Origin: Rhodocyclaceae bacterium | GTDB lineage: Bacteria; Pseudomonadota; Gammaproteobacteria; Burkholderiales; Rhodocyclaceae | DNA: 54,003 nucleotides | Assembly (NCBI GenBank): GCA_022072095.1 | Contig: JAJVIJ010000016.1 | Location: 1-54,003, forward strand | Direction: 5' to 3' | Part shown: in pieces, positions 10,168-18,367 of the stretch | Layout of the letters: every line of letters starts with the position of its first letter | Position numbering within the stretch: the stretch's first letter is position 1 | Translations under genes and position numbers: made by a program | The notes under the pieces: generated by a model | What the model was told of the DNA's origin: nothing | Seen by the model: only the letters and a program-made list of their open reading frames with translations | The model's database searches: none

Positions 10168-11006
10168 GCTGGGGCTCCAGAATGCGGATGGCGATACCCG
10201 GACGACGGCCCGGGCAGGGTTTGCGGCGTTGCGCAGCGTTCCAGCACATCTTCGGAACAGGCATCGGTGCAGTTCATGGCGCGCGGGTGTCCCGGGCGCT
10301 CGTGCGTGTCGTCGAGCGTCGCGATCACGCGCGCCTCCAGTGCCGACACCCGTTCGAGCAGACAGCCGAGCGCGTGGCCCACCGGGTCCGGTACCAGATG
10401 ATGGTCGAGGTCGATGCCCTGAGCGGTGATGCGGCGCGCCGAGCGCGGCACGACGTTGCGACCGGGGATGCCGACGACGGTCGTGTGGACCGGCACATCG
10501 GCGATGACCACGGAATTGGCCGCAACGCGCGCGTCATCACCGACGCGGATCGCCCCGAGTATCTTGGCGCCGGCACCGACGACGACGCGGTCACCGAGTG
10601 TCGGGTGGCGCTTGCCCTGCGTCCACATCGTGCTGCCCAGCGTCACACCATGGTAAAGCGTGACGTCGTCGCCGATCTCGGCCGTTTCGCCGATGACGAC
10701 ACCGCAGCCGTGGTCGATGAAGCAACGCCGCCCTATGCGGGCGCCGGGGTGGATATCGACCTGTGTCAGCGCACGCGCGAAGAACGACAGCCAGCGTGCC
10801 GGGTAACGCCAGCCGCGCCGCCAGAGTACGTGCGCAACGCGATAGAGCGCCAGCGCGTGGACGCCCGGATAGATCGTGATCACCTCGAAGCGATTGCGCG
10901 CCGCCGGATCGCGCGCGCGCACGCAGGCGATGTCCTCGCGGATCAGGCGCCAAAGGCCGGGGCACGGCCCGTCCGCGGGATGGTCGGCGAAGATGTGCTC
11001 GCGCAT
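10164..11006 (-). CDS. cysE: Serine O-acetyltransferase of the nif cluster (CysE2/NifP type)
   Basis: Transfers acetyl from acetyl-CoA to serine, the committed step of cysteine synthesis; in nif clusters it boosts cysteine supply for Fe-S cofactor assembly (NifP of Azotobacter). The product is 280 residues. The N-terminal SAT helical domain is short. A left-handed beta-helix follows: [22 protein letters not shown] carries the catalytic His in DHG, then [15 protein letters not shown] and VVGIPGR. A C-terminal tail of about 80 residues follows. The ATG at 11006 overlaps the nifV stop (TGATG); a GTG at 11009 is also possible. Confidence 0.93.
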   Translation of the reverse strand: MREHIFADHPADGPCPGLWRLIREDIACVRARDPAARNRFEVITIYPGVHALALYRVAHVLWRRGWRYPARWLSFFARALTQVDIHPGARIGRRCFIDHGCGVVIGETAEIGDDVTLYHGVTLGSTMWTQGKRHPTLGDRVVVGAGAKILGAIRVGDDARVAANSVVIADVPVHTTVVGIPGRNVVPRSARRITAQGIDLDHHLVPDPVGHALGCLLERVSALEARVIATLDDTHERPGHPRAMNCTDACSEDVLERCATPQTLPGPSSGYRHPHSGAPA

Positions 11007-12139
11007 CACGACAAGGCTCCGCCCGGACAGGCCTGGGCCAGATAGAAGTGCTTCAGCTCCGACGGCCCGGGCGTGGACTTCGTGCGCACCGCGAACTCCC
11101 GGATCATCGCCAGGATGAGCGCCGTCTCGTGATCGGACAGTTGCAGTCCCAGCAAGGCATAGGCCGCGCGCACGGCATGCGCGCCGGAATGCTTGCCGAG
11201 CAGCGTGCGCCGCTCGCGCCCGACCTCCTCCGGTGAAAAGCTCTCATAGGTGGCCGGATGCTTGAGCAGGCCGTCGACGTGGATTCCGGATTCATGGGTA
11301 AACACGGCCTCGCCGACGATGCTCTTGTTCGCGGGGACCGGCCGGCCCGAGGCCGAGGCCACGAGCCGCGATATCGCCAGCAGGCTGCGCGTGTCCACGC
11401 GCGCGTCGACGCCATGCACGTGGCGCAGTGCCATCACCACCTCTTCCAGCGGCGCATTGCCGGCGCGCTCGCCCAGGCCGTTGACGGTGGTGTTGGCATG
11501 CGTGGCGCCGGCCCTGAGCGCGGCCAGCGTGTTGGCCGTGGCGAGGCCGAGATCGTCGTGGGCGTGAATCTCGATATCCAGATCGGTCGCGGCACGCAAA
11601 CGACGTATGAATTCGTGCGTAGCAAACGGGTCCAGCACCCCCAGCGTGTCCGCGAACCGCAGCCGCGAAACGCCGGCGCGCTGGCTGACTTCGGCCACGC
11701 GCAGCAGGAAGTCAGGGTTGGCCCGCGACGCATCCTCCATACCCAGGCACAGGCAGGCGGCGCCCCGATCCAGCGCCTCGGGCACCAGCCGCTCGATGCT
11801 CGCGATCACCCAGTCGCGCGTGCGCCGCAGCTTGTGCTCGATATGCAGATCGGAAACCGGGATGGACAGGTTGACGAGCGCCGTACCGCAAGCCAGCGCC
11901 GCTTCGAGATCCTCCGCACACAACCGGCCCCAGACCATCAGCCGAGCCGACAATCCGAGCCGCGCGATCGTGCACAGCGTGTCGCGCTCGGCCTCGCCCA
12001 TCGCCGGAATGCCGATCTCCAGCTCAGGTACGCCGGCGGCATCGAGTGCGATGGCGATGGCGATTTTCTCGTCAGGGGTGAAAGCCACTCCTGCGGCCTG
12101 TTCGCCGTCGCGCAGCGTGGTGTCGTTGATGACGATCAT
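11006..12139 (-). CDS. nifV: Homocitrate synthase NifV
   Basis: Condenses acetyl-CoA with 2-oxoglutarate to homocitrate, the organic ligand of FeMo-cofactor. The 377-residue TIM-barrel protein of the DRE-TIM family shows [12 protein letters not shown] at residues 6-17 (metal and catalytic Arg/Asp), [11 protein letters not shown] near residue 200 (metal-binding HxH region) and [14 protein letters not shown]. It then has the C-terminal communication region with HSGAHAV. The nif context distinguishes it from 2-isopropylmalate synthase. First gene of the operon: a GAGGGA ribosome-binding site precedes the ATG, and a sigma-54 promoter lies 33 bases upstream. Confidence 0.95.
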   Translation of the reverse strand: MIVINDTTLRDGEQAAGVAFTPDEKIAIAIALDAAGVPELEIGIPAMGEAERDTLCTIARLGLSARLMVWGRLCAEDLEAALACGTALVNLSIPVSDLHIEHKLRRTRDWVIASIERLVPEALDRGAACLCLGMEDASRANPDFLLRVAEVSQRAGVSRLRFADTLGVLDPFATHEFIRRLRAATDLDIEIHAHDDLGLATANTLAALRAGATHANTTVNGLGERAGNAPLEEVVMALRHVHGVDARVDTRSLLAISRLVASASGRPVPANKSIVGEAVFTHESGIHVDGLLKHPATYESFSPEEVGRERRTLLGKHSGAHAVRAAYALLGLQLSDHETALILAMIREFAVRTKSTPGPSELKHFYLAQACPGGALS

Positions 12140-12171
12140 CGGAGTCCCTCTGTTGCGGTCGACCCCTCCTC

Positions 12172-12187
12172 AGCAAACCCTGTGCCA
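12172..12187 (-). promoter_or_regulatory. Sigma-54 (-24/-12) promoter of the nifV operon
   Basis: On the minus strand the sequence reads TGGCACA, GGGT, TTGCT, an exact match to the RpoN consensus TGGCACR-N4-TTGCW. The -12 GC lies about 35 bases upstream of the nifV start, so the transcript would begin near 12160. Together with the activator site at 12283-12298 it explains NifA-dependent expression of all seven genes downstream. Confidence 0.9.
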
Positions 12188-12282
12188 CCCGTCACATCTG
12201 GCACGAAAACGGTTTCAGTTCAAAAACTTACATGACAGCTTCGGATGCTCACGCAGCGATGACCCGGCGCAGCTGTCGCGTT

Positions 12283-12298
12283 TGTGTGGTTTGCGACA
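12283..12298. promoter_or_regulatory. NifA upstream activator sequence
   Basis: TGT at 12283-12285, ten bases, then ACA at 12296-12298. The interior also fits the stricter TGT-N4-T-N5-ACA form (GTGG, T, TTGCG). The site is centred about 110 bases upstream of the -24 element, the normal distance for DNA-loop activation. It sits inside a larger inverted repeat (CTGTCGC 12273-12279 and GCGACAG 12293-12299). Confidence 0.85.
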
Positions 12299-12310
12299 GG
12301 GGAGGCGCGG

Positions 12311-12844
12311 CTACCAACCAGCCGGCGCCTGGTCGGCAAGCGGATCGAGCAGTCCGCTCACGCGCCAGGCGGCAAGCTTCCGCTCGAAGGACATCGCCGC
12401 ATGCGCCGGGCTAGTGGACGGCAGGCGGTGGTGTGGCAGGATAGGCGACGCGAGTCCCGGCAGGACATGGCGTCGAAAACTCGCTTCCGCCGCGGCGCCG
12501 TTGAAGTAGATCCGGCGGATCGCCGTGTGGGTTCGGAAGAAGGACGCGAAATCGTTCGCGATGACCGAGCCGGGCTCGATGCCGGCATCCAGGCTGCCGC
12601 TGCGCACACAGCTTGCGAGCACGTCCCACAGCGCGATCCCGTGCGTCCTCAGCAAGGCCACCCGCACGGCGTAAGGCAAGGCTGGCGCAGCGCCGATCAG
12701 CGCACCCATGATCGGCCAGAACGCGTTGCGGGGATGGGCATAGTACTCACCCGCGCGCAACGACGCCAGGCCAGGCATGGAGCCGAGGATCAATACGCGC
12801 GCGTCCGCGTCGGCGATCGGAGGAAAGCCCTGTATCCGTGACAT
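12311..12844 (-). CDS. DNA-deoxyinosine glycosylase (uracil-DNA glycosylase superfamily)
   Basis: Predicted base-excision repair enzyme that removes hypoxanthine or uracil from DNA. The 177-residue protein fits the HDG branch of the UDG superfamily: LILGSMPGLASL at residues 18-29, YYAHPRNAFWPIMG near residue 35 (the Asn/aromatic catalytic region), LWDVL, and the C-terminal DNA-intercalation motif LPSTSPA. The stop codon is only 12 bases from the NifA activator site, so its 3' end abuts the nif control region. No partner gene. Confidence 0.85.
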   Translation of the reverse strand: MSRIQGFPPIADADARVLILGSMPGLASLRAGEYYAHPRNAFWPIMGALIGAAPALPYAVRVALLRTHGIALWDVLASCVRSGSLDAGIEPGSVIANDFASFFRTHTAIRRIYFNGAAAEASFRRHVLPGLASPILPHHRLPSTSPAHAAMSFERKLAAWRVSGLLDPLADQAPAGW

Positions 12845-13028
12845 GACGTCTGATTTGCAAGCATTGTCTGAAGTGGTGATGGCCGCGATACCCGACTATC
12901 GTCGCTGGCGAGGGCGTCCGTGACGCTTCGCGGTATGCGCGGGACGATGGGATGCAACCGTCCCTGCCGCCACATCGTATCCTGGGGCCAGCCCCGGGGC
13001 CGTGTCGGTGCGGCGATTCCATGATGAA

Positions 13029-13065
13029 GTTCAATCCGCGCCCGGCCTCTCGGCCGGGTGATGCC
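13029..13065. repeat. Possible single degenerate CRISPR-type repeat
   Basis: The 37 bases begin GTTCAATCCGCG, then CCCGGCC (loop TCTC) GGCCGGG, and end GTGATGCC. This is the layout of repeats that start GTTTCAATCC and carry a short GC-rich stem. TTCAATCC recurs at 13103-13110, 73 bases later, followed by diverged sequence, as a decayed terminal repeat would look. Only one full copy exists and no cas gene is near, so this is tentative. Confidence 0.3.
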
Positions 13066-13130
13066 CCCGCGAAAAAGGCCGGGTGAGCGGTGCCATGCCA
13101 CTTTCAATCCGTGGGCAAAAGCGGGGCGAA

Positions 13131-13148
13131 ATGGGGTCTGACCCCCAT
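13131..13148. repeat. REP-like palindrome
   Basis: ATGGGGTCTGACCCCCAT is a near-perfect inverted repeat (ATGGGG against CCCCAT, one extra C). GGGGTC/GACCCC palindromes of this kind are common dispersed extragenic elements in GC-rich proteobacteria. Confidence 0.5.
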
Positions 13149-13336
13149 GGCACTACCTTAAGCTACCGGCATTGGTGGAAACGGGAAAAGAAGAAGGCTG
13201 AGAGCCCCGCTTGTTAAGGTCGTGGTGTCTGAAGTCACGTTCGATAACAGGAGGATCAGCCATGGTGGATGCTAGCAAAAAAACGCCTGCGCAAAGGGGT
13301 TGAGCAATTCCGGCGGCAATTTGGCGACCAGAGTTG

Positions 13337-13474
13337 ATGCCGCAGCTCGAACCTGGTGACATCGTTCGGGCCGACCGCTATCACTGCAACGACTTCACCG
13401 CTGCGCTACTCGTAAAGCGCGGCGTCGATCTGGTCACGCGGCAGCACCAGCGTCGAGGCCGCCCGTCGCGGTGA
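13337..13474 (+). pseudogene. IS4-family transposase fragment
   Basis: A 45-codon frame reads MPQLEPGDIVRADRYHCNDF, then ALLVKRGVDLVTRQHQRR. This is the central block of IS4-type DDE transposases (usually PGD-x-LLADRYYC ... RGVDxVxRQHQRR) around the second catalytic Asp. The frame stops at 13472-13474 where the family continues, and neither the N-terminal nor the C-terminal (Y-R-E-K) region is present. A relic with no function. Confidence 0.7.
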
Positions 13475-13525
13475 AGGGTTCACCCGGCTGACTGCGGTCC
13501 AAGGCAGCGCGACACCAGCGCTATG

Positions 13526-13552
13526 CAGGGCGTGCCCGAGCGCTACGCCCTG
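13526..13552 (-). terminator. Hairpin downstream of the acyl-CoA synthetase gene
   Basis: CAGGGCGT (13526-13533) pairs with ACGCCCTG (13545-13552) across an 11-base loop, 15 bases past the stop at 13567. There is no T-run, so intrinsic termination is uncertain. Confidence 0.35.
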
Positions 13553-13566
13553 CGATGACGCTTGCG

Positions 13567-15501
13567 TCAGACGCTGGCGATCGTCAGGTCTGCCTTGACG
13601 ACGCCGACGCGGCCGTCCTCGAAACGCACCTGCGTCTCGATCGGGCAGTGCGTTTTGCCGCCATAGAGTGCGTCGACGAGCACGGCGTATTTTTCGGCGA
13701 TGATCCGGCGCCGGACCTTGCGCGTCCGCGTCAGCTCGCCGTCGTCGGCGTCGAGCTCCTTGTGCAGGATCAGGAAGCGCTTGATCTGCGAGCTGGCCAG
13801 ATGAGGGTCTTCGGCGAGATCCTTGTTGACCTGCTGCACACAGCCGCGTATCAGTTCATAGACCTCGGGCCGGCCGGCCAGATCCGTATAGCCGGTGTAG
13901 GCGAGATTGCGTCGTTCCGCCCAGTTGCCCACGGCATTGATGTCGATGTTGATGAAGGCCGTGACCTCGTCCTTGCCGTTGCCGAAGGCGACCGCTTCCT
14001 TCACGTATGGAAAGAACTTGAGCTTGTTCTCGATGTACTTGGGCGCGAACATGCCGCCATTGCTGAGCTTGCCGACATCCTTGGCACGATCGATGATGCG
14101 CAGATGCCCCTTCTCGTCGAAGAAGCCGGCGTCGCCGGTACGCAGGCGGCCGTCGCTGGTCTTGACCTCCTCGGTCGCAGCGGCATTCTTGTAATAAGAA
14201 TGAAAGACCCCGGGGCTTTCGATGATGACCTCGCCCTCGGCGGTCAGTTCGAGTTTGACACCGGGGACCGGCAGCCCGACGGTACGCGGGTCGATTTCGC
14301 CGTCGGGCTGCATGGTGACCAGCGCCGACGCCTCGGTGGCGCCATACAGCTGCTTGATGTTCACGCCGATCGAGCGAAAGAAGATGAACAGGTCCGGTCC
14401 GATCGCCTCGCCGCCGGTGATGGCCTTGCGCAGCTTGCTCATGCCGAGCACGTTGCGCAGCGGCCCATAGACCAATACCTCGCCGATCGCGTAGAGCAGG
14501 CGGCCAACGAGCGACACCGGTTTGCCATCGAGAAGCGGGGGTCCGATGCGCTTGGCGACGCCCATGAAGTAATGGAACATGTTGCGCTTGAGCCAGCCGG
14601 CATCCTCCATGCGGATCATCACCGACGTCAGCAGGTTCTCGTAGACGCGCGGCGGCGCCAGATAGTAGGTGACACCGATTTCCTTCAGGTCCGTGAGCAT
14701 GGTGTCGGCGCTCTCGGGGCAATTGACGCAGTAGCCGGCGATATGCGCCTGGCTGTACGAGAACAGGTGGTCGCCGATCCAGGCCATGGGCAGATAGCAC
14801 AGGATTTCCTCGTCAGCGCGCACCTGCTCGCTTTCGATGGCGGCACGGCTGGTCGAGATCAGGTTCTTGTAGGTCAGCACGACGCCCTTGGGCACCCCCG
14901 TCGTGCCCGAGGTGTAGAGAATGACCGCGATATCGTCGAGTGCGCCTTTTGCGATTTCCGCGAGATAGTGATCGGGATGCTCCTGGTCCCAGATTCGTCC
15001 CAGCCCCTGCAGTTCGGCGTAGCCTTGCAGTATCGGTTCGTCGTAATTGCGCAGGCCGCGCGGATCGTCGAAGACGATCAGCTCCACCTTGGGCATGCGT
15101 TCCGACATTTCCAGCAGCTTGTCGACCTGTTCCTGGTCTTCTGCGACCACGAAGCGGATGTCGGCATTGTCGATGACGAACACGATCTCTTCGGCGACGG
15201 CGTCCTGATACAGCGGCACCGGTATGGCGCCGAGCGCCTGCGCGGCCGCCATGGCCCCGTACAGGCGCGGGCGGTTGTCGCCGATGATGCCGACCTTGTC
15301 GCCGCGACGCAGCCCCTTGGCGGCGAAGCCGCAGGCCAGGGCACGAACTTCCCGCTCGTATTGCGACCAGCTCAAGGTCTGCCAGATGCCGAGATCCTTT
15401 TCCCGTATCGCCGGCGCATCCGGGCGGGTCCTGGCTTGGTGCTGAAGGAATTTAGGGAACGTATCGAGCTTGGATTCGCTCATCGGTACCGTGTCAGCCA
15501 T
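13567..15501 (-). CDS. Long-chain fatty acyl-CoA synthetase (AMP-binding)
   Basis: Activates long-chain fatty acids to acyl-CoA through an acyl-adenylate. The 644-residue protein has the ANL-superfamily P-loop ILYTSGTTGVPKGVVLTY near residues 193-210, YLPMAWIGDHL, the adenine-binding LYGATEAS segment, and a TGDAGFFDEKGHL-RIIDRAKD hinge. It has the FAA1/FadD15-type C-terminus, with a long insertion instead of the usual GK lysine motif; the extra length is typical of this subfamily. A second start at codon 7 (MSESKLDTF) is equally possible. Not obviously in an operon with aacS, which lies 148 bases upstream on the same strand. Confidence 0.9.
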   Translation of the reverse strand: MADTVPMSESKLDTFPKFLQHQARTRPDAPAIREKDLGIWQTLSWSQYEREVRALACGFAAKGLRRGDKVGIIGDNRPRLYGAMAAAQALGAIPVPLYQDAVAEEIVFVIDNADIRFVVAEDQEQVDKLLEMSERMPKVELIVFDDPRGLRNYDEPILQGYAELQGLGRIWDQEHPDHYLAEIAKGALDDIAVILYTSGTTGVPKGVVLTYKNLISTSRAAIESEQVRADEEILCYLPMAWIGDHLFSYSQAHIAGYCVNCPESADTMLTDLKEIGVTYYLAPPRVYENLLTSVMIRMEDAGWLKRNMFHYFMGVAKRIGPPLLDGKPVSLVGRLLYAIGEVLVYGPLRNVLGMSKLRKAITGGEAIGPDLFIFFRSIGVNIKQLYGATEASALVTMQPDGEIDPRTVGLPVPGVKLELTAEGEVIIESPGVFHSYYKNAAATEEVKTSDGRLRTGDAGFFDEKGHLRIIDRAKDVGKLSNGGMFAPKYIENKLKFFPYVKEAVAFGNGKDEVTAFINIDINAVGNWAERRNLAYTGYTDLAGRPEVYELIRGCVQQVNKDLAEDPHLASSQIKRFLILHKELDADDGELTRTRKVRRRIIAEKYAVLVDALYGGKTHCPIETQVRFEDGRVGVVKADLTIASV

Positions 15502-15649
15502 GTGCCCTCCTCGTGAATGTGCCCGGTTCCTTCAGGCTGGTCCTTCTTCGTGCCCGCATGCGCCCGCCATCTTTCCGGGCGAGCGAAACTAACCAATCTT
15601 CGCGCAAATGGCAAGCGGGAGTGCGCACCCGTTCATTTCCCGCTCCTGC

Positions 15650-17701
15650 TCACTCGCTCAGCTCCGGCCGGTCGCGAAAATGGTCGAGTGCCTCAGGATT
15701 GGCGAGCGCCTCGACATTTCTTACCGGCTCACCATGGACGATGTTGCGCACGGCCAGCTCGACGATCTTGCCGCTCTTGGTCCGCGGGATGTCGGCCACG
15801 GCGAGGATTCTTGCCGGCACGTGGCGCGGCGTCGCGTTGTCGCGGATGGTCTTTCTGATGCGTGCCTCGAGCGCGGCATCGAGCCTCACGCCTTCGCGCA
15901 GTTTCACGAACAGCACGACGCGCACGTCCCCGGCCCAGTTCTGCCCGATGGCCAGCGATTCGACGATCTCCGGCAGGCGCTCGACCTGACGATAGATTTC
16001 CGCCGTGCCGATGCGCACGCCGCCAGGGTTCAATGTCGCATCGGAACGCCCGTGAATGATGTAGCCGGCATGCTCCGTGCGCTCGCAGAAATCACCATGG
16101 CACCAGACGTCCGGGAAGCGCTCGAAATACGCGGCACGGTACTTGGCGCCGTCGGCATCGTTCCAGAACGCGATCGGCATCGACGGAAAGGGCCGCGTGC
16201 ACACCAGCTCGCCCTTGCCGCGTGACAAGGGGGCGCCGTGCTCGTCCCAGACATCGACGGCCATGCCCAGACCGGCACATTGAATCTCGCCACGCCAGAC
16301 TGGCAGCAGAGGGTTGCCGAGCACGAAGCAGGAGATGATGTCGGTGCCGCCGGATATCGATGCGAGCAGCAGATCCTTCTTCACGTGGTCATAGACGTAA
16401 TCAAAGCCTTCCGCAACCAGCGGGCTGCCGGTGGACATCATCACGCGCACCGTCGACAGATCGTGGCTCGTCGCCGGGGACAGCCCCATCTTGGCGATGC
16501 TGTCGATGAATTTGGCCGAGGTGCCGAAATGGCTCATGCGCTCGCTCTGCGCTAGATCGAACAGGATGCGTCCGTCGTCGAGCGTGGGGGCGCCGTCGTA
16601 GAGCAGCAGCGTCGCGCCCGAGGCGAGTCCCGAGACCAGCCAGTTCCACATCATCCAGCCACAGGTCGTGAAATAGAACAGACGATCGCCCGGCCGGACG
16701 TCCGCGTGCAGGCGATGCTCTTTCAGGTGCTGGAGCAACGTGCCGCCGGCGCCATGGACGATGCACTTGGGGATGCCGGTCGTGCCGGACGAGTACATGA
16801 TGTAGAGCGGATGGTCGAACGGCAGCTCTGCGAATTCGATGTCGTCGGCGCCGGCATGCGGGGCGACGAACGCCTGCCAGCCGAGCGCACGCGGGCCCAG
16901 ACCGGACAGGTCCGGCTCGGTGCCGAGGTAGGGCACGACGACGATGGTGGCCACGCCATCGAGGCGCGCGCCGATGTCTCGCAGTTTCGCGAGCCCGTCG
17001 TGCGCCTTGCCGTTGTAGTGATAGCCGTCGGCCGCGAACAGAATGTTCGGTTCGACCTGACCGAAGCGGTCGAGCACGCCCTGCACCCCGAAATCCGGCG
17101 ACGCCGACGTGAACACCGCGCCCAGGCTGGTCGCGGCGAGCATCACGATCAGGGTTTCCGGCATGTTGGGCAGGTACGCGGCCACACGGTCGCCAGCCTG
17201 GATGCCGCGCGCGCGCAGCGCGCTGGCGCAGGCGGCGACCGCGGCATAGAGCTCGGCGTAACTCATGCGCCGCCGCACCTGATCCTCGCCCCAGAACACC
17301 AGCGCCTCGGCGTCGTCGCGGCGGCGCAGCAGGTTGCGTGCGAAGTTCAGTCGGGCGTCCGGAAACCATTTGGCGCCGGGCATGCGTGCGCCATCCACCA
17401 GCACACGCTCGCCACGCGTGCCCTGTACCTCGCAATAATCCCAGACGAGCGGCCAGAATTGTGCTGGCTGGGAGGTCGACCAACGCCACAGGCTGGTGTA
17501 GTCGTCGATACCGGGGCCGTGCCGGGCCTGGGCTGCGCGCAGGAAGGCGCTCATGCCGGTCTGGCCGGCCGAGCCCGGATCGGGTTGCCACAATGGGGAG
17601 TTTGCGGGCGGGGCGCCATCCGCAGGAACACCAGCTGGTGTGCCGGCAGCGGGCTTGGTTTCGGTGGAAGTTGGCGGGGGTGAGGCAGGGCGCTGAGTCA
17701 T
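15650..17701 (-). CDS. Acetoacetyl-CoA synthetase
   Basis: Ligates acetoacetate to CoA with ATP, feeding ketone bodies or polyhydroxybutyrate breakdown products into acetyl-CoA metabolism. The 683-residue ANL enzyme shows an N-terminal ACAS domain ([19 protein letters not shown]), the P-loop [32 protein letters not shown] typical of acetoacetate-CoA ligases, [11 protein letters not shown], and the acceptor Lys in [12 protein letters not shown]. The first 45 or so residues are a Pro/Ala/Thr-rich low-complexity tail. The start at 17701 overlaps the thioesterase stop by ATGA; the open frame continuing to 18289 lies within the upstream gene. Confidence 0.9.
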   Translation of the reverse strand: MTQRPASPPPTSTETKPAAGTPAGVPADGAPPANSPLWQPDPGSAGQTGMSAFLRAAQARHGPGIDDYTSLWRWSTSQPAQFWPLVWDYCEVQGTRGERVLVDGARMPGAKWFPDARLNFARNLLRRRDDAEALVFWGEDQVRRRMSYAELYAAVAACASALRARGIQAGDRVAAYLPNMPETLIVMLAATSLGAVFTSASPDFGVQGVLDRFGQVEPNILFAADGYHYNGKAHDGLAKLRDIGARLDGVATIVVVPYLGTEPDLSGLGPRALGWQAFVAPHAGADDIEFAELPFDHPLYIMYSSGTTGIPKCIVHGAGGTLLQHLKEHRLHADVRPGDRLFYFTTCGWMMWNWLVSGLASGATLLLYDGAPTLDDGRILFDLAQSERMSHFGTSAKFIDSIAKMGLSPATSHDLSTVRVMMSTGSPLVAEGFDYVYDHVKKDLLLASISGGTDIISCFVLGNPLLPVWRGEIQCAGLGMAVDVWDEHGAPLSRGKGELVCTRPFPSMPIAFWNDADGAKYRAAYFERFPDVWCHGDFCERTEHAGYIIHGRSDATLNPGGVRIGTAEIYRQVERLPEIVESLAIGQNWAGDVRVVLFVKLREGVRLDAALEARIRKTIRDNATPRHVPARILAVADIPRTKSGKIVELAVRNIVHGEPVRNVEALANPEALDHFRDRPELSE

Positions 17702-18195
17702 GGTGTACTCCCGAAGTCGGCGCGGTCGACCGCGCATATCCTGGTCTTCACCTCCTCCGGGATCGGCCGGGAGCGTCCGTTCGCTGCGGACATCCAGACC
17801 AGTTTGGCGACACCTCGCGCCCACACGCGCGCATCTCCGGCCATGGCCATGTCGTAGTGGGTGGCGAGGCTGCTGCGCCCGAATTCGCTGCGATACATGC
17901 GTATCCTGACCGTACCGGGATAGACCAGCGGGATCAGGAAGTCGCAGGCCGCGTGCACCACGACGAAGGTGTCGATGGTCGGGTCGATGCGGCTGCCGAT
18001 GCGCTCGAACCAGGCCACACGCGCCTCGTCCATGTAGCGGAAGTAGTAGGTGTTGCTGACATGGCCCATCATGTCCATGTCGCCCCAGCGTAGCGGTATC
18101 GACAGCTCGAGCTGCGCGATGCGCACACCGGTCACAGGCGATGTGTGCGCGGTTTCCTGCGCGGCGGAGCGGGAAGGTACTTCGGTAGACGCCAT
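17698..18195 (-). CDS. Acyl-CoA thioesterase (4HBT hotdog fold)
   Basis: Predicted to hydrolyse acyl-CoA. In the 165-residue protein (start MASTEVPS) the 4-hydroxybenzoyl-CoA thioesterase signature [25 protein letters not shown] is seen at about residues 35-59 (Asp for catalysis, HVSN-xx-Y), followed by a strand pattern typical of YbgC/FadM-like proteins. A start 13 codons upstream (18234) is possible. It is translationally coupled to the acetoacetyl-CoA synthetase gene, and divergent from ETF-QO by about 170 bases, so these genes form an acyl-CoA neighbourhood. Substrate not determinable. Confidence 0.85.
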   Translation of the reverse strand: MASTEVPSRSAAQETAHTSPVTGVRIAQLELSIPLRWGDMDMMGHVSNTYYFRYMDEARVAWFERIGSRIDPTIDTFVVVHAACDFLIPLVYPGTVRIRMYRSEFGRSSLATHYDMAMAGDARVWARGVAKLVWMSAANGRSRPIPEEVKTRICAVDRADFGSTP

Positions 18196-18367
18196 CGGCT
18201 TCACGCGGTGTCGGTTTGCAGTGTCGGCTTGCATCGGCCGGCCGCCATGGGGTGCCGACGGGGCGTCCTGCCCGGCATCGGCACCCCACGAGGGGGCCAT
18301 TTCCGGTCGATTATAATCGCGCACTTTATGTCGAACTACACCGCGACCTTGGAATCGAGGGGGAGAT

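Larger units (their letters stand above)
12845..13336. other. Gene-poor relic region
   Basis: No credible gene seen. The segment holds a possible single CRISPR-type repeat and a REP-like palindrome (listed separately), then short reading frames without ribosome-binding support. One example is 13262 onward, which reads MVDASKKTPAQRG then stop, just ahead of the transposase scrap. Open frames on the minus strand here look like chance frames in GC-rich DNA. Confidence 0.6.

Noticed and set aside
12181-12196. A second TGT-N10-ACA site over the nifV -24 element
   Set aside because: It overlaps the promoter itself and lacks the internal T of the strict NifA pattern, so chance is more likely than an activator site.
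13555-15516. Long plus-strand open frame (about 650 codons) opposite the acyl-CoA synthetase
   Set aside because: It mirrors the real gene on the minus strand, which has full ANL motifs. Long antisense frames are common in DNA this GC-rich.
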